Source of the DNA: Acidobacteriaceae bacterium
Lineage (GTDB): Bacteria; Acidobacteriota; Terriglobia; Terriglobales; Acidobacteriaceae
DNA length: 64,000 nt
NCBI GenBank assembly: GCA_027449965.1
Contig: DAIDKP010000012.1
Location: 32,522-96,521, forward strand
Direction: 5' to 3'
Positions 16,803-25,200 of the stretch are shown here, in pieces; the stretch's first letter is position 1, and every line of letters starts with the position of its first letter. Position numbers and translations under genes: made by a program. A model generated the notes under the pieces. The model was given only the letters and a program-made list of their open reading frames with translations. It made no database searches and was not told the origin of the DNA.

Positions 16803-19118
16803 ATGGATGATCTTACACGAGAGTTTCTGATTGAAAGCCAGGAGGGTCTGGACAGGATGGAACGGTGCCTGACGGACCTGGAAGAACGCCCGCAGGATAA
16901 GGATTTGCTGAGCGATATCTTCCGCTCGGTACACACGATCAAAGGCACGACGGGCTTTCTGGGTTTCAAACGGCTGGAGAAGCTGGCGCATACGGGTGAA
17001 AATCTGCTGGGTTTGCTGCGCGATGGCAAGCTGGTGGCGACGCCGCCGATCATCACGGGATTGCTGGAACTGCTGGATGGGCTGCGGGGCATTTTGAAGA
17101 CCGTCGAGGAGAGCGGCGGCGAAGGCGAGGACGACGACCGGGCGCTGCGCGAGAAGCTGACAGCACTGCAGACGCCGGAAGGACAAGCGGCGGCTCAGGA
17201 GACGGTGACGACACATCGTGTTGCGCAGGAGAAGCAGACAACGCCGGAGCCGGTGTCGGCAGCCGTGACAGGAACGCATGACGCAGCGCCGGAGCCGGTG
17301 GATACGATGGCGAAAGCGCTGGCAAGCCCGGCAGCAAGCCCGACGGCAGGCGCGCCGCAGGAGGTGTCTGAGGCGCAAAAACCGAAGGCTGGCGCGACGG
17401 CGGCGACGGACAGTACGCTGCGCGTGGATGTGGCGCTGCTGAACCGAATGATGAATCTGGTGGGAGAGCTGGTGCTGACCCGGAACCAGATTTTGCAGGC
17501 GACGGCGCATCAGCCGAACTTTACGCTATTGTCGCGTCGGCTGGATATGGTGACGGCGGACCTGCGCGAGTCTGTGATGAAGGCGCGCATGCAGCCGGTG
17601 TCGAATGTGTTTTCGAAGTTTCCACGAATTATCCGGGATCTTTCTCAGATGCTGAACCGCAAGGTGAAGCTGGTGATGGAGGGTCAGGAGACGGAACTGG
17701 ACAAGACGCTGCTGGAGGCGATCAAGGATCCTCTGACCCATGCCGTGCGGAACTCGATGGATCACGGGATTGAGCCGCCGGAGGTGCGCGTTGCCGCGGG
17801 CAAGGATGCGGAAGGCACGCTGCGGCTGCGGGCGTATCAGGAGAGCAGCCATGTGATGATTGACGTCTCTGACGACGGCGCGGGCATCAGCGTGGACAAG
17901 GTGCGCAGCAAGGCGATCGAGCGGGGACTGATTACGGCCGAGCGCGCCGCGCAGTTGAGCGAGCGGGAGCTGTTGCAGTTGATCTTTCTGCCGGGGTTTT
18001 CGACGGCGGCGGCGGTGACGAATGTGAGCGGTCGCGGCGTGGGCATGGATGTGGTGCGCACGAACGTGGAGAAGATTGGCGGCAAGGTGGAGCTGGAGTC
18101 GAAGCCGGGGCAGGGAACGACGCTTCGACTGCGCATTCCGCTGACGCTGGCGATTGTGCCGGCGCTGATTGTGAAAAGTCGTGGGCAGAGCTTTGCTCTG
18201 CCGCAGGGGGCGCTTTCCGAGCTGGTGCATCTGGCGGCGGAGAGCTATGAAAAGGAGATCGAGTGGATGGAGGGCGCGCCGCTCTATCGGCTGCGCGGAA
18301 ACCTGCTGCCACTGGTGTTTCTGGAGCGGATGCTGGAGCAGAGCCTGGACGCGCGTCCGGGGCGGGATCGCGACAACTACATTGCCGTGCTGGATGTGGA
18401 TGGTCGGCGATTTGGCCTGGTGGTGGATGGATTGGCGGATCCGGAAGAGATTGTGGTGAAGCCGCTGAGCACGGTGTTGAAGTCGATTGGCCTGTATACC
18501 GGCGCGACGGTGCTGGGCAGCGGAAATCTGGCGCTGATTCTGGATCCTGGATCGATTGCGGCGCGAGCCGGTGTGCAGATGAATGCTCAGGAAGACGCGA
18601 ACGAAGAAGAGCAGAGCGACGAGCAGGATCGGGGTGGGGAATATCTGGTGGTGGAAGCGGGCGGTCGGCAGGCGGCAGTGGTGCTGGGCGATGTGCTGCG
18701 GATCGAACGGATTCCCGTCTCGCGCGTGGAGTACATCGGCTATCGACCGGTGTTGAACTTTGAAGGACAACTCTTGCCGGTCGAGGATGCAGGCGGAATC
18801 CTGCGTGAGGCGGGCAACGAGCACGAGAGCGAAGAGCGCCAGGTGACGGTGGTGGTCTGTCGCGATGGCAGCCGACATGTGGGGCTGGCGGTGAGCGCGG
18901 TGCTGGATGTGGCGGCGGGCAGCGAATTGAAGGAAGCGGGCACGAATCGGCTGGCCGACGGCGTGACGCTGCTGAAGAATTCGGTGACCAGCGTGGTGAG
19001 CCTGAGCAGCGTGGAAGCGCTGCCGGAAGCGATGGCCGAGGGAATGCCGCCGATGATGGGCGAATGGTCGAGTGAGTCGGCAGCCGAAGCAATGGGAGTG
19101 GGGGAGGGTGTGCGATGA
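16803..19118 (+). CDS. cheA: Chemotaxis histidine kinase CheA with two CheW-like domains
   Basis: The central kinase of chemotaxis autophosphorylates and passes phosphate to CheY and CheB. The 771-residue protein has a P1 HPt domain with phospho-His44 in SVHTIKG, a linker with no clear P2, and a P3 dimerisation helix around MNLVGELVLTRNQ. Its P4 ATPase has the N box DPLTHAVRNSMDHG, DDGAGIS and SGRGVGMDVV, followed by a P5 CheW-like domain (about 450-590). A second CheW-like fold follows (about 620-740, EYLVVEAGGRQAAVVLGDVL ... GQLLPVEDAGGIL), which is not usual. AGGAAAGG sits upstream of the ATG at 16803; the frame is open further upstream without a ribosome site. It is the first gene of cheA-W-Y-B-R. 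Confidence 0.95.
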   Translation: MDDLTREFLIESQEGLDRMERCLTDLEERPQDKDLLSDIFRSVHTIKGTTGFLGFKRLEKLAHTGENLLGLLRDGKLVATPPIITGLLELLDGLRGILKTVEESGGEGEDDDRALREKLTALQTPEGQAAAQETVTTHRVAQEKQTTPEPVSAAVTGTHDAAPEPVDTMAKALASPAASPTAGAPQEVSEAQKPKAGATAATDSTLRVDVALLNRMMNLVGELVLTRNQILQATAHQPNFTLLSRRLDMVTADLRESVMKARMQPVSNVFSKFPRIIRDLSQMLNRKVKLVMEGQETELDKTLLEAIKDPLTHAVRNSMDHGIEPPEVRVAAGKDAEGTLRLRAYQESSHVMIDVSDDGAGISVDKVRSKAIERGLITAERAAQLSERELLQLIFLPGFSTAAAVTNVSGRGVGMDVVRTNVEKIGGKVELESKPGQGTTLRLRIPLTLAIVPALIVKSRGQSFALPQGALSELVHLAAESYEKEIEWMEGAPLYRLRGNLLPLVFLERMLEQSLDARPGRDRDNYIAVLDVDGRRFGLVVDGLADPEEIVVKPLSTVLKSIGLYTGATVLGSGNLALILDPGSIAARAGVQMNAQEDANEEEQSDEQDRGGEYLVVEAGGRQAAVVLGDVLRIERIPVSRVEYIGYRPVLNFEGQLLPVEDAGGILREAGNEHESEERQVTVVVCRDGSRHVGLAVSAVLDVAAGSELKEAGTNRLADGVTLLKNSVTSVVSLSSVEALPEAMAEGMPPMMGEWSSESAAEAMGVGEGVR

Positions 19119-19633
19119 GCGAAGCGGGAACCAGAGAAGCAGGCACGGCGGCGACGCCGGCGAAAAAGCGAACGACGGCGCGAGCCAAACGCGACCGGGG
19201 CGAAGTGCTGACCGAGGTCTGTTCGGTGCAGCTTGGCGAGACGCTGTTTGGGGTTCCGATTGCGCACATTCTGGAGATTGTGGGTGGAGCGCGTCCGGAG
19301 CAGGTGCCGCTGGCGCCAAAGTTTGTGGGCGGGCTGGTGCATTATCGCGGAGATGTGCTGACGACGGTGGCGATGCGCCGGTTGCTGGAGATGGAAGAGC
19401 ATGAGGTGGCGCAGGACATTCTGGTGCTTGAGGGCGAGCATGGATGTTTTGGGTTGCTGGTGGACGCGGTGGGCGAGGTGTTGACGGTTTCCTCGAAAGA
19501 CTATGAGAAGAATCCGTCCATTCTTGACGAGCGTCGGCAGGAGTTGTTTGCCGGTGCGTACAAGCTGGATGGCAAGCTGCTGGTGATGCTGAATCCGGAA
19601 CGGCTGGACCCGATGCGTCTGGATGCAGCCTGA
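19115..19633 (+). CDS. cheW: Chemotaxis coupling protein CheW
   Basis: A 172-residue adaptor that links CheA to chemoreceptors. After a 25-residue charged, low-complexity N-terminal extension comes one CheW/SH3-like fold (VQLGETLFGVPIAHILEIVG ... GLVHYRGDVLTTVAMRRLL). Its ATG overlaps the cheA stop codon as ATGA and has GGGGGAGG upstream, so the two are translationally coupled. The conserved Arg-Gly of the middle strand (HYRGDVL) is present. Confidence 0.95.
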   Translation: MSEAGTREAGTAATPAKKRTTARAKRDRGEVLTEVCSVQLGETLFGVPIAHILEIVGGARPEQVPLAPKFVGGLVHYRGDVLTTVAMRRLLEMEEHEVAQDILVLEGEHGCFGLLVDAVGEVLTVSSKDYEKNPSILDERRQELFAGAYKLDGKLLVMLNPERLDPMRLDAA

Positions 19634-19657
19634 GGGTGAGCGAAGAAAGGGGAGGGA

Positions 19658-20026
19658 ATGCGAGCGTTGATTGTGGATGATTCGCGGTTTGTGCGAACGG
19701 TGCTGCGCGACCTGCTGGAGGAGCGCGGAATTGAGTGTGTGGAAGCGGCGGACGGTCAGGCGGGCCTGGATTCGGTGCATGAAGGCGAGCCGTTTGACCT
19801 GGCGCTGGTGGACTGGAATATGCCGGTGATGGATGGCTTTGAGCTGTTGCAGCATCTGCGGGCCGAGGGTCGCCGAGAGATGAAGGTGATGATGGTGACG
19901 ACAGAGGCCGAGACGGACTTTATTACGCGAGCGCTGGATGCGGGTGCGGACGAGTATCTGATGAAGCCGTTTGATGGCGAAGCGCTGGCCGACAAGCTGG
20001 CAATGCTTGGCCTGGCGGAGGCATAA
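19658..20026 (+). CDS. cheY: CheY-like single-domain response regulator
   Basis: A 122-residue receiver domain with no output domain. Acidic pocket Asp7/Asp8, phospho-acceptor Asp52 (LALVDWNMP), Thr in MMVTTEAE and Lys in LMKPF are all in place. In this operon it should carry the CheA signal to the flagellar switch or another motor. AGGGGAGGGA precedes the ATG. The gene abuts cheB with no gap. Confidence 0.93.
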   Translation: MRALIVDDSRFVRTVLRDLLEERGIECVEAADGQAGLDSVHEGEPFDLALVDWNMPVMDGFELLQHLRAEGRREMKVMMVTTEAETDFITRALDAGADEYLMKPFDGEALADKLAMLGLAEA

Positions 20027-21280
20027 GTGAGTGCGGAGAGCGGCCGGCCGATCCGGATCCTGATCGTGGACGACTCGGCGGTGATGCGAACGCTGCTGCG
20101 CGCTGTGGTGATGACCGATGCGCGGCTGGAGGTGGTGGGCACGGCGATCCACGGCGAAGCGGGCCTGCGCGCGATGGAGAGCCTGAAGCCGGACCTTGTT
20201 CTGCTGGATGTGGAGATGCCGCAGATGGATGGGCTGGCCACGCTGCGAGCCATGCGCTCGCGCGGACTGCACCTGCCGGTGATTATGTGCAGCACGCTGA
20301 CGCAGCGCGGCGCACAGGTGACGATTGAGGCGCTGGCGACGGGCGCGGCGGATTATGTAGCCAAACCGTCCGGCCAGCAGTCCCGCGAAGCGGCCATGGA
20401 TGCGCTGGCGCACGATCTGGTGCCGAAGATTCTGGCGCTGACGACACGGCAGACGTCTGGATCGGCGGCGACGCCGAGGGCAGCGGCGCAGCCTGCGGCG
20501 CGGGATGCAAGGGGGCCATCCGGTGCGGTGCATACTCCGACGTGGATGGGCGTGCCGCCGAGTCTGGAGCCTGCGCCATCGGCGCTGCCATCGCGCCTGC
20601 CCGATTGGCGCGTTCCGGATTCGCGCGTTCCGGGCCAGCGCGTTCAAGACCCGCGCGTGGTGGTCATCGGAGTTTCAACCGGCGGGCCGGCGGCGCTTGA
20701 AACGCTTTTACCTGCGCTGTCAGCGGATTTTCCGTTGCCCGTGCTTTTGGTGCAGCACATGCCGGAGATGTTTACGAAGTTGCTGGCCGAGCGGCTGGAC
20801 GGGCGTTGCGCATTGCATGTGTGCGAGGCCGAAGAAGGGATGGCTGTGGAGCGCGGACACGTCTATGTGGCCAAGGGAAACTGGCATCTGGAGGTACGCG
20901 GCGATGGACTGCGCGGTCGGGCTGCGTTGCGGCTGACCCAGGCGGCGCAGGAGAACCATTGCCGACCGGCGGCCGATGTACTGTTTCGCACCGCGGTGGA
21001 GAGTTACGGTGGCGCGGTGCTGGGAGTGGTGTTGACCGGGATGGGAGCGGATGGACTGGAAGGTTGCAGGCTGATTTGCGCGCGAGGCGGAGCGGTGATC
21101 GCGCAGGATCAGGCAACCAGCGCGGTGTGGGGCATGCCGGGTGCGGTGGCACAGGCGGGCCTGGCGCAGAAGATTTTGCCGCTGAGCGCGATTGCCGGCG
21201 AGATCACGCAGCGAACGTATCGTCATGCGGACGAGACGGGCAGAAGCGAAGCAGCGTATTCACAGAAACGAGTGGGGTGA
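20027..21280 (+). CDS. cheB: Protein-glutamate methylesterase/deamidase CheB
   Basis: Removes methyl groups from chemoreceptor glutamates and is activated by CheA phosphorylation. The 417-residue protein has a receiver domain with phospho-Asp61 (LLDVEMPQMDG) and a C-terminal esterase domain with Ser217 (GVSTGG), His244 (VQHMPEMF) and Asp342 (TGMGADG), the family triad. The linker (about 140-210) is long and Pro/Ala-rich and holds three imperfect copies of a five-residue RVPDS-like unit. Translation begins with GTG immediately after the cheY stop, with GGCGGAGG in the end of cheY as the likely ribosome site. Confidence 0.94.
   Translation: MSAESGRPIRILIVDDSAVMRTLLRAVVMTDARLEVVGTAIHGEAGLRAMESLKPDLVLLDVEMPQMDGLATLRAMRSRGLHLPVIMCSTLTQRGAQVTIEALATGAADYVAKPSGQQSREAAMDALAHDLVPKILALTTRQTSGSAATPRAAAQPAARDARGPSGAVHTPTWMGVPPSLEPAPSALPSRLPDWRVPDSRVPGQRVQDPRVVVIGVSTGGPAALETLLPALSADFPLPVLLVQHMPEMFTKLLAERLDGRCALHVCEAEEGMAVERGHVYVAKGNWHLEVRGDGLRGRAALRLTQAAQENHCRPAADVLFRTAVESYGGAVLGVVLTGMGADGLEGCRLICARGGAVIAQDQATSAVWGMPGAVAQAGLAQKILPLSAIAGEITQRTYRHADETGRSEAAYSQKRVG
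20609..20653 (+). repeat. 15-bp tandem repeat in the CheB linker
   Basis: Three in-frame units beginning CGCGTTC encode RVPDS, RVPGQ and RVQDP in the linker between the receiver and esterase domains. Confidence 0.85.
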
Positions 21281-21283
21281 GGA

Positions 21284-22195
21284 ATGGCAATCGAGAGCAT
21301 GGCGGGGTTGGCCGGAACAGGACTGACGGGGACAGGGTTGGCTGGATGGAGTGGAACGGCTGCGCGCACAGAGTCGGCCTCCGCAGCCGACTATGACTAT
21401 CTGCGACAACTGGTGATGGAGCACTCGCGCAATGTGCTGGATGCATCGCGGGACTATCTGTTTGAGACGCGACTGGCGCGGCTGTTGCGTGCGCGTGGGC
21501 TGACGAATATTGAAGAGCTGGTGCAACTGCTTCGACTGCGGCGCGACAGCCAACTGGAACATGCTGTGGCGGAAGCGATGACGATCAATGAAACGAGCTT
21601 CTTTCGCGACAACAGACCGTTTGAGCTGCTGAGGACGGAACTGTTGCCGAAGCTGATGGAAGCGCGGACGCGCACGCGAAGGCTTCGATTCTGGAGCGCT
21701 GCCTGCTCGACCGGGCAGGAAGCCTACAGCGTAGCGATGCTGATTCGAGAGCATTTTCCGACGCTGGCCGGCTGGGATGTGATGATCGAGGGAACGGACC
21801 TGAACACGGAGGTGGTGGCGCGCGCGCAAAGCGGGCGATATCCGCGCATCGAGATCAATCGCGGGCTGCCGGCACGGCATATTGTGAAGTATTTTGACCA
21901 CGCCGGCGAGGACTGGACGGTGAAGCCGGAGTTGCAGCGGATGTGCCGTTTTCGCCAGGCCAATCTGTGTGCGCCAGCGCTGCCGTTTACGGAGAGCTTT
22001 GATGTGGTGATGCTGCGGAATGTGATGCTCTACTTCAACCAGGAGACGCGCAAACGGCTGTTGGCACAGGTACACAAGCTGTTGCCGCAGGATGGAATTC
22101 TTTTTCTGGGATCCAGCGAGCAGCCGGCGGATCTGTCCCTTTGGAATTCGACGCTGGCCGGCGGCACCTCCTACTATCGGCCACGGCAAAGCTGA
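21284..22195 (+). CDS. cheR: Chemoreceptor glutamate methyltransferase CheR
   Basis: SAM-dependent methylation of receptor glutamates; it opposes CheB in adaptation. The 303-residue protein has the helical CheR_N domain (LRQLVMEHSRNVLDASRDYL) and the methyltransferase domain with motif I FWSAACSTGQEAYSVAM, the conserved Asp in EGTDLNTEVVARA, and LRNVMLYFN. The first 25 residues are a Gly/Thr-rich low-complexity stretch encoded by a 15-bp repeat. GAGGA lies just before the ATG and the gene starts three bases after cheB. It closes the operon; cheD and receptor genes are not present. Confidence 0.95.
   Translation: MAIESMAGLAGTGLTGTGLAGWSGTAARTESASAADYDYLRQLVMEHSRNVLDASRDYLFETRLARLLRARGLTNIEELVQLLRLRRDSQLEHAVAEAMTINETSFFRDNRPFELLRTELLPKLMEARTRTRRLRFWSAACSTGQEAYSVAMLIREHFPTLAGWDVMIEGTDLNTEVVARAQSGRYPRIEINRGLPARHIVKYFDHAGEDWTVKPELQRMCRFRQANLCAPALPFTESFDVVMLRNVMLYFNQETRKRLLAQVHKLLPQDGILFLGSSEQPADLSLWNSTLAGGTSYYRPRQS
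21305..21349 (+). repeat. 15-bp diverged tandem repeat at the CheR N-terminus
   Basis: Three in-frame units encode GLAGT, GLTGT and GLAGW ahead of the conserved CheR domain. Confidence 0.75.
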
Positions 22196-22279
22196 AGCAG
22201 CCGGACGGCGCTGATGGGATGGAAACGGGTTGCGCCAGGCGAGGCGAAATCAACCTTGCGGCGGCTATGCTGGTAAGGA

Positions 22280-25200
22280 ATGCCGCGCCGAAATCAAAGA
22301 TCGCAGGACGAAGTACGACCTGCCGAACGCACCTTTCCCGAGCCAACCACGACGGATTCGTCGGATCCTGGCGCGCGTGTGCTGGAGTGTTTTCATCCGG
22401 TGACGGCGACATGGTTTGGTGAGGTCTTTGCCGAGCCAACTTTGCCGCAGCGACTGGGCTGGCCGGTGATTGCGCGAGGCGAGAGCACGCTGATTCTGGC
22501 GCCGACGGGCACGGGCAAGACGCTGACGGCGTTTTTGTGGTGTCTGGATCGGCTGATGCTGCGGGAACCGGAGCCAGAGCAGGGCTGCCGCGTGGTGTAT
22601 ATCTCTCCGCTGAAAGCGCTGGCCGTGGATGTGGAGCGCAATCTGCGTTCGCCGCTGGCTGGCATCGAGATGGTGGCGCGGCGGATGGGCGTGGCGGCGC
22701 GCGTGCCGGAGATCAGCATTCGTACAGGCGACACATCGCAGCGTGAGCGCGCGCGATTTCGACGCCATCCAGCGGAGATTCTGATTACCACGCCGGAGTC
22801 GCTGTATCTGCTGCTCACTTCGCAGTCTGCCGAGGCGCTGCTGACGGTGGATACGGTGATTGTGGACGAGATTCACGCGCTGGCGCCAACCAAGCGCGGG
22901 GCGCACCTTTCGCTGAGTCTGGAACGGCTGGAAGCGCTGACGAATCGGCGAATTCAGCGGATTGGGTTGAGCGCGACGCAACGACCGCTGGAGGAGATTG
23001 CGCGCTATCTGGGTGGCGCAGAGACAAGTGCTGAGACCAGCGCTGAGACGGGTGCGGAGGCGGAGCCGGCAGTCGAGCATCAGGAGGCAAGCGCGCCTCG
23101 ATGGCGGCCCGTGACGGTGGTGAATGCAAGCGCACCGAAGCAATTGCGTTTGCGTGTGGAAGTGCCGGTGGAAGATATGGCGCGGCTGGGCGAGATGGAG
23201 GCGATTCCAACGGGCGCAGCATCGCAGACGCCGAAGCGTGTGTCGATCTGGAATGCGATTCATCCGCGGCTGCTGGAGCTGATTCGCGAGCGTACATCGA
23301 CGATTCTGTTTGTGAACAGCCGACAGGTGGCCGAGCGGCTGGCCGGTGCGCTGAACGAGCTGGCGGGCGAGCCGATTGTGCGAGCGCATCATGGTTCGCT
23401 GGCGGCTGAGCAGCGAGCGGTGATTGAGGAGCAGTTGAAGGCAGGCAAACTGCGCGGACTGTGCGCGACTTCCACGCTGGAGTTGGGCATCGATATGGGC
23501 GCGGTGGACCTGGTGGTGCAGATTGAGTCTCCGCCCTCGGTGGCCAGCGGAATGCAGCGGATTGGACGTGCGGGACACAGTGTCGGCGTGGTGAGCGAAG
23601 GCGTGCTGTTTCCCAAATTTCGCGCAGACCTGGTGGCGTGCGCTGCGATGACCGATGCGATGCGCGAAGGAAGGATTGAGGCGACGCGGTATCCGCGGAA
23701 TCCGCTGGACGTGCTGGCGCAGCAGGTGGTGGCGACGGTGACGCGTCCTCCGATGGCTGTGGAGCGCGCAAGGAATGAAGCGGCGAAGCAGGCGGAGTTC
23801 AGGCAGGACGCTGCGGAATGGCCAGCCGAAGCGTCGTTGGCGGATGGGAGCACTGAGAGCGCGGAAGCTGCCGGGATGCGGCTGGACGAGCTGTTTCGGC
23901 TGGTGCGTGGTGCGGCTCCGTTTGCCGAGCTGACGCGGAGCGCATTTGAGGGTGTGGTGGATTTGCTGGCGGGGCGGTATCCGTCGGATGAGTTTGCTGA
24001 GCTGCGCGCGCGGCTGACGTGGGATCGGAATCGGAATGTGGTGACGGCGCGTCAGGGTGCGGCACGGCTGGCGATTCTGAATGCGGGAACGATTCCGGAC
24101 CGCGGGCTGTATGGGGTGTTTCTGGCAGGGGCTGAAGGCAAGGCGCATCGCGTGGGCGAGCTGGACGAAGAGATGGTCTTTGAAAGCCGGGAAGGCGAGA
24201 CGTTTCTTCTGGGTGCGAGCACTTGGCGGATTGAGGAGATTACGCATGATCGAGTGATGGTGTCTCCTGCACCGGGCGAGCCGGGGAAGATGCCGTTCTG
24301 GAAGGGAGATGGTCCGGGGCGTCCGCTTGAGTTTGGACAGGCGATCGGGGCGATGGTGCGCGAACTGCTGGCTGCTCCGCAGGCAGCGGCGCTGACGCGA
24401 CTGGTCGCGCAGCACGATCTGGATCCTGGCGCGGCGGAGAATCTGCTGCGGTTTCTGGAGGATCAGCGCGCGGCGACGGGCGTGGTGCCGGATGATCGAA
24501 CGATTGTGATCGAGCGATGCCGGGATGAGCTGGGCGATTGGCGCATCTGTGTGCTGACGCCGTTTGGCAGCCGGATTCACACACCGTGGGCGATGGCGGC
24601 GATGGGCAGGATTCGCGCGGCGGGTGGGCCGGATGTGGAGGCGCTGTGGAGCGATGACGGATTTGTGCTCCGTTTTCCGGATATGGACGAGCCGCCGAGC
24701 GAGGAGTGGCTGCTGGTGGAGTCCGCGGAGGCTAACGATCTGGTGCTGCGACAACTGGGAGCGACGGCGTTGTTTGCCGGGCGATTTCGTGAGGCGGCGG
24801 CTCGCGCGCTGCTGTTGCCAAGGCGCAGGGCGGATGGTCGCACACCGCTGTGGCAGCAGCGAAAACGCGCCTATGACCTGCTGAGCGTGGCGTCACGCTA
24901 TCCTGCGTTTCCCATGCTGCTGGAGGCGTATCGGGAGTGTATGCGCGATGTCTTTGACATGCCGGCGCTGGCCGAGACGCTGCGCCGCGTGGAGCAGCGT
25001 GAGATTCGCGTGCATGTGGTGGATACGCAAAAACCCTCGCCGTTTGCGGCTTCGCTGCTCTTCAGCTATGTGGCGAATTTTCTTTATGACGGAGACGCTC
25101 CACTGGCCGAGCGACGCGCGCAGGCGTTGACGGTGGATCAGGATCAGCTTCGGGAGCTGATGGGCGATGGCGACCTGCGCGAGCTGCTGGATGCCGAGGC

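Noticed and set aside
17526..20647. Two long minus-strand open frames (597 and 635 codons) across the che operon
   Set aside because: Antisense to five recognised che genes; His/Arg/Gln-rich composition without motifs.
22265..24754. 829-codon open frame on the minus strand inside lhr
   Set aside because: It is antisense to the recognised helicase motifs, is rich in Arg/His/Gln as antisense GC-rich frames are, and has no family signature.
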